This document shows positions 51,106 through 58,704 of a stretch of 64,000 bases of DNA, in pieces. The stretch lies in assembly GCA_963769665.1 (NCBI GenBank), contig CAVYMQ010000003.1:806001-870000 (forward strand). Direction: 5' to 3'. The first letter of the stretch is position 1; every line of letters starts with the position of its first letter. The position numbers and the translations under genes are program-made. Under the pieces are notes generated by a model. It searched no databases. It saw only the letters and a program-made list of their open reading frames with translations, and was not told the DNA's origin. This DNA comes from JACCTU01 sp963769665 (lineage in GTDB: Bacteria; Actinomycetota; Thermoleophilia; Gaiellales; Gaiellaceae).

Positions 51106-54100
51106 ATGAGCGCGCGTCCCGCCGGCACGGTCACGTTCCTCTTCTCCGACATCGAGGGCTCGACCGAGCTCTTGAAGGACCTCGGGCGTGCCGACTACGG
51201 CCGCGTCCTCTCGATCCACAACGAGCTCCTTCAGCGGGCCTTCGCCGAGGCGGGCGGCACCGAGATCGACCGGCAGGGCGACTCGTTCTTCGCGGTCTTC
51301 CGCAGCGCGGGCGCGGCCGTCCAGGGCGCGATCGCCGGCCAGCAGGCGCTTGCCGGCCAGGATTGGCCCGAGCGGACGGTGGTCCGCGTGCGGATGGGCA
51401 TCCACACGGGCGAGGCGACGCTCGGCGAGGACGGCTACGTCGGCTTCGCCGTCCACCAGGCCTCGCGGATCGGCGACGCCGGCTACGGCGGTCAGATCCT
51501 GCTGTCCTCGACGACAGCGCGGCTCGTCGAGCACGACCTCCCGCGCGAGGTCTCGCTCCGCGACCTCGGCGAAAACCGCCTCGAGGGTCTCGACCGACCG
51601 GAACGGCTCTACCAGCTCGTCGTCCCCGGGCTGGCCGACGCCTTCCCGCAGCTCGCGACACGCGCAGGCTCGGGCATCGCCGGCGGCGGCCTCGTCCTGC
51701 TCGAGCGCGAAGCGGAGCTCGCCGCGCTGCGCGCGATGATCGAGGTCGCCCGCGGGGGCAACGGTCGCTTCGTCGCGATCGAGGGCAACGCCGGGATCGG
51801 AAAGACCCGGCTCGTGGGGGAGACCCGCTCGCTCGCGGCCACGGCGGGGATGCGGGTGCTGACCGCGCGCGGCGGCGAGCGAGAGCACGAGTTCTCGTTC
51901 GGCGTCGTTCGCCAGCTCTTCGAGCCCGTGCTCGCGCTCTCGCCGCGGGAGGAGCGCGAGGAGCTGCTCGCGGGCGCCGCAGCGCTCGCCGCGCCGCTCT
52001 TCGACGAGCGGGGGCTGAGCGACCCGGAGGCCCTGGCGGAAAACTCGTTCGCGACGCTGCACGGGCTCTTCTGGCTCGCGGGAAACCTCGCGACGCGCCA
52101 GCCGCTGCTGCTCGCCGTCGACGACCTGCACTGGGGCGATGCCGCATCGCTTCGCTGGCTGAGCTACACCGCGCGCCGGCTCGAGGGACTGCCGATCCTC
52201 GTCGTCGTGGGGACGCGCCCGTCCGCCCAGTCGAACGAGGAGGCGCTCGTCGCGGAGATGGTCGCCGACGCGGGTGCGGTCGTGATCCGCCCACAGACGT
52301 TGACCCTGCACGCGGCCGCGTCGTTGATCCGCGAAACGCTCGCGCGCGACGTCGACGTCGAGTTCGCCGACGCGTGCCACGAGGCCACCGGCGGCAACCC
52401 GCTGCTCCTCCGAGCGCTCCTCGACGCGCTTTCGAGCGAGGGGATCGCTCCGAAGGCGAAGAACGCCGAGCGCGTCTACGAGATCGGCCCCGAGGCCGTC
52501 TCGCGCTCGGTCAGCCTTCGCTTGTCACGGCTGCCCGTCGAGGCGACCTCGCTCGCGCAGGCAGTCGCGGTCCTCGGCGACGACGTGCGGCTGGCCGACG
52601 CGGCGACGCTCGCCGGCGTCGACCACGAGCTCGCGGCGCACACCGCCACGACGCTTGCGCGGAACGGGCTGCTGCGTGTCGAGCGGCACCTCGCCTTCGT
52701 GCACCCGGTCGTGCGGGCGTCGGTGTACGCCGAGCTGGACGGCGCGGAGCGCGAGCGCAAGCACGCCGCTGCGGCGGCGCTCCTTGCGGAGGCGCACGCG
52801 CCGACCGAGCAGATCGCCGCGCATCTGCTGCTGACGCGGCCGGGGACGGTCGAGCTCGGGATCTCGACGCTGCGTCAGGCCGCCGATCGCGCGCTGGCCA
52901 AGGGCGACCCGGACGCCGCGGCCTCCTACCTGAGCCGTGCGGCCGAAGAGCCGCTCGAGGACGTCGACCGGGCGGAGCTCCTCCACCGCCTCGGCCTCGC
53001 CGAGCGCCTCGTCGACAGCCCGCTCGCCGCGCGGCACCTCCGCGAGGCGCACGCGCTCACGACCGACACGATCGGCAAGGCGCGGGTCGCCCTCGACCTG
53101 GGTCGCACGCTGCTCTACAGCCTTCAGGTCGAGGAGGCCGTGCAGGTGCTCGAGACCGCGATCGCGTCGGTCGGCGACAGCGACCTCGACCTGTGCCGCC
53201 GCCTCGAAGCCGGCTTGCTCACAGTCACACTGATCTTTCCACCGCTCTATCCGCTCGCCCGCAAGCAGATCGAGCGCGTGCAGAAGCTGCCGCTCGGCGA
53301 CGACCTCGGCTCGCGCCAGCTGCTCGGCCTGCTCGCCTTCGACGCCGCCCGGACGCTCGGCGACCGCGCCACCTGCGTCGAGTACGCCGAGCGTGCGGTC
53401 GCAGGCGGCGCGCTCTTCTCGCAGGACAACCCCGCGTTCGCGTTCTCGACCGTGACGCTCACGGTCTCCGACTCGTGGGAAAGTGCACGCGGGATCTTCG
53501 ACGACGCCTTCGCGGACGCACGGATTCGAGGCTCGATCTCCGCGTTCGCGGTCGCGTCGATCTTCCGCGGCTATCTCCACGTCTTCACCGGCGACCTGAC
53601 CGAGGCCGAGGCCGACTTGCAGAATGCCGTCGAGGCGAGCCGTCAGCACGGTCTCGCCAGCGGCATGCCGTACGCGCTCGCGTTCCTCGCCGACGCGCAG
53701 ATGCAGCGCGGCGATCTCGGGGCCGCGATCGAGACGCTTGCGCAGGTCGACGCGCTGCCCGAGCTCGCGCGCGAGCACGCGTTCGTCTACGACGCCCGCG
53801 GCCGGCTGCGCTTCCTCCAGGGCCGCTACCGCGACGCGCTCGCCGAGTTCGAGAAGGGACGGCAGGTCTACGAGGCGGTCGGGGGCACGAACCCCGCGGT
53901 TGTCGCCTGGCGCTCGCAGTCGGCGCTTGCCCACCACCAGCTCGGCGAGACCGAGGAGGCCAAGCGTCTCGCGGCGGACGAGGTCGGGCTCGCGCGCCGG
54001 TGGGGTGCGCCGCGCGCGCTGGCCAAGTCCCTCCGGGTTGCCGGGATGATCGAAGGCGGGGAGGAAGGGCTCGCGCTGCTGGAAGAGGCGGTCGCCCTGC

Positions 54101-54525
54101 TCCACGACTCCGAGGCGATCCTCGAGCGCGCGAGGGGGCTCCTCGAGCTCGGCTCGGCGCTCAGGCGCGCGAACCGCCGCGCCGACGCCCGTGAGTACCT
54201 GAAGCAGGCCCTCGAGCTCGCCCACCGCGGCGAGTCGGCGGCGCTCGCCGCCCGCGCCCAGGACGAGCTGATGGCCACCGGCGCCCGCCCGCGCCGGGTG
54301 GCGCTCAGCGGGCTCGACGCGCTCACCCCGAGCGAGCGGCGGGTCGCCGGGATGGCCGCCAAGGAGCTCACGAACCGGGACATCGCCCAGGCGCTCTTCG
54401 TCACCCCTAAGACGGTCGAGGTGCACCTCTCGAGCGTCTACCGCAAGCTCGGGATCGCCTCGAGGGCGCAGCTGCCGGACGCGCTCGGCTCCGAGGCGTC
54501 AGCGCCGGCGCCCGCGCTGGGCTAG
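51106..54525 (+). CDS. Cyclase-AAA-TPR-LuxR giant regulator (1139 aa)
   Basis: Domains in order: class III nucleotidyl cyclase-like (about 1-175; metal Asp in LFSDIEGSTELL and in QGDSFFAVF; the usual transition-state Asn position reads VHQASRI), an AAA/STAND ATPase (about 205-560; Walker A EGNAGIGKTRLV, Walker B LAVDDLHWGDAAS), a long TPR-like helical region and a C-terminal LuxR helix-turn-helix (about 1075-1130; LTPSERRVAGMAAKELTNRD then TPKTVEVHLSSVYRKLGI). It is a large signal integrator that should bind DNA on activation. A -10-like TAGTCT lies 10 nt before the ATG. A perfect palindrome covers its stop codon. Confidence 0.9.
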   Translation: MSARPAGTVTFLFSDIEGSTELLKDLGRADYGRVLSIHNELLQRAFAEAGGTEIDRQGDSFFAVFRSAGAAVQGAIAGQQALAGQDWPERTVVRVRMGIHTGEATLGEDGYVGFAVHQASRIGDAGYGGQILLSSTTARLVEHDLPREVSLRDLGENRLEGLDRPERLYQLVVPGLADAFPQLATRAGSGIAGGGLVLLEREAELAALRAMIEVARGGNGRFVAIEGNAGIGKTRLVGETRSLAATAGMRVLTARGGEREHEFSFGVVRQLFEPVLALSPREEREELLAGAAALAAPLFDERGLSDPEALAENSFATLHGLFWLAGNLATRQPLLLAVDDLHWGDAASLRWLSYTARRLEGLPILVVVGTRPSAQSNEEALVAEMVADAGAVVIRPQTLTLHAAASLIRETLARDVDVEFADACHEATGGNPLLLRALLDALSSEGIAPKAKNAERVYEIGPEAVSRSVSLRLSRLPVEATSLAQAVAVLGDDVRLADAATLAGVDHELAAHTATTLARNGLLRVERHLAFVHPVVRASVYAELDGAERERKHAAAAALLAEAHAPTEQIAAHLLLTRPGTVELGISTLRQAADRALAKGDPDAAASYLSRAAEEPLEDVDRAELLHRLGLAERLVDSPLAARHLREAHALTTDTIGKARVALDLGRTLLYSLQVEEAVQVLETAIASVGDSDLDLCRRLEAGLLTVTLIFPPLYPLARKQIERVQKLPLGDDLGSRQLLGLLAFDAARTLGDRATCVEYAERAVAGGALFSQDNPAFAFSTVTLTVSDSWESARGIFDDAFADARIRGSISAFAVASIFRGYLHVFTGDLTEAEADLQNAVEASRQHGLASGMPYALAFLADAQMQRGDLGAAIETLAQVDALPELAREHAFVYDARGRLRFLQGRYRDALAEFEKGRQVYEAVGGTNPAVVAWRSQSALAHHQLGETEEAKRLAADEVGLARRWGAPRALAKSLRVAGMIEGGEEGLALLEEAVALLHDSEAILERARGLLELGSALRRANRRADAREYLKQALELAHRGESAALAARAQDELMATGARPRRVALSGLDALTPSERRVAGMAAKELTNRDIAQALFVTPKTVEVHLSSVYRKLGIASRAQLPDALGSEASAPAPALG

Positions 54526-54549
54526 GGGTGCGGTTAACCGCACCCCTAG
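54522..54549. promoter_or_regulatory. Perfect 28-bp palindrome after the LuxR-type regulator gene
   Basis: The left arm CTAGGGGTGCGGTT (54522-54535) is followed at once by its exact reverse complement (54536-54549). It includes the regulator's TAG stop. A half-site copy GGCACCCCTAAACC recurs at 54557-54570. As RNA it is a stable hairpin (terminator without T-run). As DNA it is a LuxR-like operator candidate, also overlapping a -10-like TAGGGT (54547-54552) for the cupin genes. Confidence 0.65.
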
Positions 54550-54669
54550 GGTCTGCGGCACCCCTAAACCTCGGTGGCGATCTTGGGGGGTCGCCCCGAT
54601 GCGACCGAAGCACCTCCTGGCGCAGGATCAGCGCAAGAAATCTGCCCTTGCGACCGTCAGGAGGTAACG

Positions 54670-55239
54670 ATGATCCACCCAGGCGACATGCTGATCAACC
54701 CCGTCACGAAGGAGCAAATGACGTTCCTGAAGACGGCGGCCGAGACCAACGGCGAGTACGTGCTGATCGAGCTTCGCGCCGCACCCGGTGCGGTTGTTGC
54801 GGCCGCGCACGTCCACCCGCACCAGACGGAGACGTTCGAGGTGATCAGCGGGACGCTCGGCGCGAAGATCGGCCGGAAGACGGTCGAAGCCGTCGCAGAG
54901 GGCGTCGTCGTGATCGAGCCGCGGGTCTCCCACAAGTGGTGGAACTCCGGCGAGGACGAGCTCGTCTTCCGGGCTGAGGTTCGCCCGGCGCTCCAGTTCG
55001 AGCAGCTGATCGAGACGATGTTCGGGCTGGCCGCCGACGGCAAGACGAACAAGAAGGGGATGCCGAACCCGCTGCGGCTCGCGGTGATCGCGAACCACCA
55101 CTTCGAGGACGTGCAGCTCCCGGTCGTGCCGAAGTGGATGCAGAAGGCCGCGCTCGCACTCGGCGCGCCCGTCGGACGCAGCCTCGGCTTCCAGCCCCAC
55201 TACGCCCCGGCGGGCGAGCTCGCCTCGGCCACGACCTAA
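54670..55239 (+). CDS. Cupin domain protein (189 aa)
   Basis: The ATG at 54670 has a strong SD (AGGAGGT). The cupin motifs are AAAHVHPHQTETFEVISG (three candidate His plus Glu) and VVVIEPRVSHKWWNSGEDEL, with a C-terminal helical extension (about 115-189) containing AVIANHHFEDVQLPVVPKWM. It resembles small cupins of unknown substrate that accompany stress regulators. It begins a cluster with a 42-aa membrane protein and a 111-aa protein, directly downstream of the LuxR-type regulator and its palindrome. Confidence 0.8.
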   Translation: MIHPGDMLINPVTKEQMTFLKTAAETNGEYVLIELRAAPGAVVAAAHVHPHQTETFEVISGTLGAKIGRKTVEAVAEGVVVIEPRVSHKWWNSGEDELVFRAEVRPALQFEQLIETMFGLAADGKTNKKGMPNPLRLAVIANHHFEDVQLPVVPKWMQKAALALGAPVGRSLGFQPHYAPAGELASATT

Positions 55240-55254
55240 CAAGAGGAGCCCGAG

Positions 55255-55383
55255 ATGCCGAAGTGGTTCTACTTCACCGTCCTGGCGATCGCCCTGCTGA
55301 CGCTCGCTGTGGGAGGGTGGGTCGTGAAGGGAATCCAGTCCGCAACGAAGCCGGCGGGGCGCCTCGCGCCCCGGCCGGCCTAG
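55255..55383 (+). CDS. 42-aa single-span membrane protein
   Basis: SD GAGGAG, ATG 55255. The peptide has one helix (MPKWFYFTVLAIALLTLAVG, then GWVV) and a basic Pro-rich tail (ATKPAGRLAPRPA). It lies 15 nt after the cupin and 13 nt before the next gene, so it is clearly part of the operon. No family is recognised. Confidence 0.65.
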   Translation: MPKWFYFTVLAIALLTLAVGGWVVKGIQSATKPAGRLAPRPA

Positions 55384-55396
55384 AAAGGGGAGAACG

Positions 55397-55732
55397 ATGG
55401 CGAACCTGACCGGCTCCTGGCTCGCATTTCGACTCGGGGTCGACCCGGTCCGCATCGAGCGGATGCGCAGGGCGGGCGAGCTCTACGCGGTGCGGAACGA
55501 TTCCGGCGAGTGGGAGTACCCGGGCTGGCAGTTCGACGCTACGGGCGAGCTGAGGCCGGCGGTGGCCGAGTTTCTCGCGTCGGCCCGGAGGGAGAAGATC
55601 GCTCCGGCCGAGCTCTCCGAGCTGCTCGACCGCAGGGTTGGCCTCGCCGGTGGCAAGCGCGTGCGCGACCTGCTGCTCAGCGGCGGCGACAAGAACGCGT
55701 TCAGCAACGCGCGGCGCGCGAGCGCCGCCTAG
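55397..55732 (+). CDS. 111-aa putative DNA-binding or MbcA/DUF2384-like protein
   Basis: SD AAGGGGAG, ATG 55397. The N-terminus (GSWLAFRLGVDPVRIERMRR) looks like a winged or excisionase-like helix-turn-helix. The middle segment YPGWQFDATGELRPAVAEFL and the later GLAGGKRVRDLLLSGGDKN recall Xre/MbcA-type antitoxin-like domains, but no toxin (RES) gene is adjacent, so that link is weak. The last codons form half of a 28-bp palindrome shared with the convergent aminotransferase gene. Confidence 0.5.
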   Translation: MANLTGSWLAFRLGVDPVRIERMRRAGELYAVRNDSGEWEYPGWQFDATGELRPAVAEFLASARREKIAPAELSELLDRRVGLAGGKRVRDLLLSGGDKNAFSNARRASAA

Positions 55733-55744
55733 GCGGCGCTCGCG
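55717..55744. terminator. 28-bp palindrome over two convergent stop codons
   Basis: CGCGAGCGCCGCCT and its exact reverse complement meet at the CTAG that supplies the stop codons of both convergent genes (55729-55732). In either mRNA it folds as a GC-rich hairpin, so it can end both. Because of the symmetry, both proteins end in the residues ASAA. Confidence 0.7.
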
Positions 55745-57087
55745 TACTCGTCTGCGATCGCCAGCACCTCGTCGAGGATCCCGAGACCCTCGTCGAGCTC
55801 TTCGCGGGTGATCGTCAACGGCGGCGCGATGATCACGACGTTCCAGTGCACGAAGAGGTAGAGGCCGCGCTCCATTGCCGCCTTCGTCATCCGGTTGACC
55901 GGCGCCGCGGCGTCGCCCGCCGCGTTGAACGGGACGAGCGGCTCGCGCGTCTCGCGGTTCGTGACGAGCTCGAGCCCGAAGAACAGTCCCTTGCCTCGTA
56001 CGTCGCCGATCGACGGGTGACGCTCCGCGAGCCGCGGTAGCTCAGCCGTGAGGTACTCGCCGTGCGCCGCCGAGTTCTCGACGATGCCTTCCTCCTTGAA
56101 CGCCTCGATCGACGCGACCGCCGACGCGCACGCGAGCACGTGGCCCGAGTACGTGAGCCCGCCGGCGAACGGCTTGTCCTTCACCCAGTCGGAGAGCTTC
56201 TCGTTCACGACCATCGCGCCGAGCGGGACGTAGCCCGAGTTGATGCCCTTCGCGACGGTGAGGATGTCGGGGACGACGTCCCAGTGCTCGCACGCGAACC
56301 ACTTGCCGCTGCGACCGAAGCCCGCCATCACCTCGTCGCAGATCAGCACGATGCCGTGCCGGTCGCAGACCTCTCGGATCGACTGCAGGTAGCCGTCCGG
56401 CGGGACGATCAGCCCGTTCGTGCCGACGATCGTCTCGAGGATCACGGCGGCGACGGTGTGCGCGCCTTCGTACTGCAGGATTTCCTCGAGGTGCGGTCCA
56501 CCCGAGCACACCGGGCACGGGTCGGGGTGCCCGGCAGGACACCGGTACGTGTACGGGTCGAGCATGCGCACGACGCCGGGGATGCCGGGCTCGGCGGGCC
56601 AGCGGCGCGGGTCGCCGGTCAGCGTGATCGCTCCGCCCGTCGCGCCGTGGTATGAGCGGTAGCGCGCGATCACCTTCTGGCGGCCGGTCGCCCAGCGCGC
56701 GAGCTTGATCGCGTTCTCGTTCGCCTCCGCGCCGCCGTTCGTGAAGAACGACATCTTCAGGTCGCCGGGCGTCACCTCGGCGATCAGGCGGGCGAGCTCC
56801 GAGCGCTTCTCGTGCGCCATGGGCGGCCCGATCGTGGTCAGCTTGTCGGCTTGCTCCTTGATCGCGGCGACGACCTTCGGGTGCTGGTGTCCGATCGAGA
56901 CGTTGACGAGCTGCGAGGCGAAGTCGAGGTAGCGGTTCCCGTCGTGGTCCCAGAACCAGCAGCCCTCGCCGCCTGCGACCGGCAGCGGGTTGATCTGGTT
57001 CTGCACCGACCAGGAGTGGAGGACGTACTCCTTGTCGAGCTCCCGGATCCGCTGCCCGAGCTCGCGATCCTCGCCCACGACGGCCAT
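55729..57087 (-). CDS. Class III aminotransferase (probable beta-alanine/omega-amino acid type)
   Basis: The 452-residue PLP enzyme has FFTNGGAEANENAIKLAR, YRSYHGATGGAITLTG, VLICDEVMAGFGRSGKWFAC and the PLP lysine in ILTVAKGINSGYVPLG. A Cys-rich insert (PAGHPDPCPVCSGG) is typical of the taurine-/beta-alanine-pyruvate aminotransferase group. It lies divergent from mmsA and near dihydropyrimidinase, which points to beta-alanine from pyrimidines being transaminated to malonate semialdehyde. The start ATG has a -10-like TACGCT 7 nt upstream. Confidence 0.85.
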   Translation of the reverse strand: MAVVGEDRELGQRIRELDKEYVLHSWSVQNQINPLPVAGGEGCWFWDHDGNRYLDFASQLVNVSIGHQHPKVVAAIKEQADKLTTIGPPMAHEKRSELARLIAEVTPGDLKMSFFTNGGAEANENAIKLARWATGRQKVIARYRSYHGATGGAITLTGDPRRWPAEPGIPGVVRMLDPYTYRCPAGHPDPCPVCSGGPHLEEILQYEGAHTVAAVILETIVGTNGLIVPPDGYLQSIREVCDRHGIVLICDEVMAGFGRSGKWFACEHWDVVPDILTVAKGINSGYVPLGAMVVNEKLSDWVKDKPFAGGLTYSGHVLACASAVASIEAFKEEGIVENSAAHGEYLTAELPRLAERHPSIGDVRGKGLFFGLELVTNRETREPLVPFNAAGDAAAPVNRMTKAAMERGLYLFVHWNVVIIAPPLTITREELDEGLGILDEVLAIADEYASAA

Positions 57088-57107
57088 CGCGCGAAGCGTA
57101 GTCGCGC

Positions 57108-57133
57108 TAGGGTCCTCCTGTCACGTGAGGAGG
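57108..57133 (+). promoter_or_regulatory. mmsA promoter -10 and SD-flanking inverted repeat
   Basis: TAGGGT (57108-57113) is a -10 candidate. CCTCCT (57114-57119) and AGGAGG (57128-57133, the SD of mmsA) flank GTCACGTG, which contains the palindrome CACGTG. With transcription starting near 57120 only the 3' half is in the mRNA, so an operator is more likely than a SD-masking hairpin. Confidence 0.4.
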
Positions 57134-57138
57134 CAGCC

Positions 57139-58671
57139 ATGACCGAGATTGCAGAGGCACCGGTCGCCGCGACGAGCGGCGAGCTGAAGCGGATTTCACA
57201 CTGGATCGGCGGCAAGCCGGTCGCCGGGACGTCGGGTCGGAGCGGCCCCGTCTACAACCCGGCCAAGGGCCAGCAGGCCGCAGAGGTCGACTTCGCTTCG
57301 GTCGAGGAGATCGACCAGGCGGTGCAGGCTGCCAAAGCGGCGTTCCCCGCATGGCGCGCGATGTCCCTGTCGCGTCGCACCGAGTTGTTCTTCAGGGTCC
57401 GAGAGCTCGTCCACGTGCACCGCGAGGACATCGCGAAGCTGCTCACGGCCGAGCACGGCAAGGTGCTCTCGGACGCGATGGGCGAGGTCGCGCGCGGGCT
57501 CGAGGTGATCGAGTACTGCTGCGGGATCCCGGAGCTGCTGAAGGGCGAGTTCTCCGAGCAGGCGTCCTCGGGAATCGACGTCTACTCGATCCGCCAGCCC
57601 TTGGGTGTCGTCGCAGGCATCACACCTTTCAATTTCCCAGCGATGGTGCCCATGTGGATGTGGGCGCCTGCACTCGCGTGCGGCAACACGTTCGTGCTCA
57701 AGCCTTCCGAGAAAGATCCTTCCGCGTCGGTGTACACGGCCGAGCTGCTGAAGGAGGCCGGTGTTCCCGACGGCGTCTTCAATGTCGTGCACGGCGACAA
57801 GATCGCGGTCGACGCGATCCTCGAGCACCCGGAGATCAAGGCGGTCTCGTTCGTCGGTTCGACTCCGATCGCCAAGTATGTGTACGAGAACGCGACGAAG
57901 CACGGCAAGCGCGCGCAGGCGCTCGGCGGCGCGAAGAACCACATGATCGTGCTCCCCGACGCCGACGTCGACATGGCCGCGGACGCTGCGGTCTCCGCCG
58001 CGTACGGCTCTGCCGGCGAGCGGTGCATGGCGATCTCGCAGGTGGTCGCGGTCGGCGACGTCGCCGACCGCTTCATCGAGGCGGTCAAGGCGCGCATCCC
58101 GAAGGTGAAGGTCGGCGACGGGATGCAGCCCGAGTCCGAGATGGGCCCGCTCGTGACGCGCGAGCACCGCGACAAGGTTGCGTCGTATGTCGCAGGCACG
58201 GCGGACGAGGGCGGCAAGGTCATCGTCGACGGCCGCGAGTCGACGCCGGAGGGCGAAGGCTTCTGGCTCGGCGTCTCGCTGCTCGACGATCTGAAGCCCG
58301 GGATGAAGGCGTACGACGACGAGATCTTCGGTCCCGTGCTCGGCGTCACTCGCGTCGACACGTACGACGAGGCGGTCAAGCTCGTGAACGACAACCCCTA
58401 CGGCAACGGCACCGCGATCTTCACGCGCGACGGCGGCGTCGCCCGGAAGTTCCAGTTCGAGGTACAGGCAGGCATGGTCGGGATCAACGTCCCGATCCCG
58501 GTGCCCGTCGCGTACTACTCGTTCGGGGGCTGGAAGGCGTCGCTCTTCGGCGACACCCACATCTACGGCCCGGAGGGGATCTCGTTCTACACGCGCGGCA
58601 AGGTGGTCACGTCGCGCTGGCCCGACCCGGCGACGTCGAAGGTCGACCTGGGGTTCCCGCAGACGCGCTAG
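57139..58671 (+). CDS. mmsA: Methylmalonate-/malonate-semialdehyde dehydrogenase (CoA-acylating)
   Basis: The enzyme oxidises (methyl)malonate semialdehyde to propionyl- or acetyl-CoA with NAD and CoA, releasing CO2. The 510-residue protein has the N-terminal HWIGGKPVAGTSGRSGPVYN, the substrate/NAD motif GITPFNFPAMVPMWMWAPAL, VSFVGSTPIAKYVY and the catalytic Cys in GSAGERCMAISQVVAVG (the MMSDH-specific context). It has a good SD (AGGAGG). The divergent aminotransferase would supply malonate semialdehyde from beta-alanine; valine catabolism is the alternative role. Confidence 0.95.
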   Translation: MTEIAEAPVAATSGELKRISHWIGGKPVAGTSGRSGPVYNPAKGQQAAEVDFASVEEIDQAVQAAKAAFPAWRAMSLSRRTELFFRVRELVHVHREDIAKLLTAEHGKVLSDAMGEVARGLEVIEYCCGIPELLKGEFSEQASSGIDVYSIRQPLGVVAGITPFNFPAMVPMWMWAPALACGNTFVLKPSEKDPSASVYTAELLKEAGVPDGVFNVVHGDKIAVDAILEHPEIKAVSFVGSTPIAKYVYENATKHGKRAQALGGAKNHMIVLPDADVDMAADAAVSAAYGSAGERCMAISQVVAVGDVADRFIEAVKARIPKVKVGDGMQPESEMGPLVTREHRDKVASYVAGTADEGGKVIVDGRESTPEGEGFWLGVSLLDDLKPGMKAYDDEIFGPVLGVTRVDTYDEAVKLVNDNPYGNGTAIFTRDGGVARKFQFEVQAGMVGINVPIPVPVAYYSFGGWKASLFGDTHIYGPEGISFYTRGKVVTSRWPDPATSKVDLGFPQTR

Positions 58672-58704
58672 TCGTCGTTCGACCCGAGTCGTAGGCTGTG
58701 CTCC

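Noticed and set aside
50215..52380. 721-aa minus-strand open frame opposite the Glu-Pro protein and the LuxR-type regulator
   Set aside because: Ala/Pro/Arg low-complexity shadow of the Glu-Pro repeat and the cyclase domain.
55397..55732. Toxin-antitoxin pair
   Set aside because: The MbcA-like resemblance is weak and there is no adjacent RES-type toxin; neighbours are a cupin and an aminotransferase.
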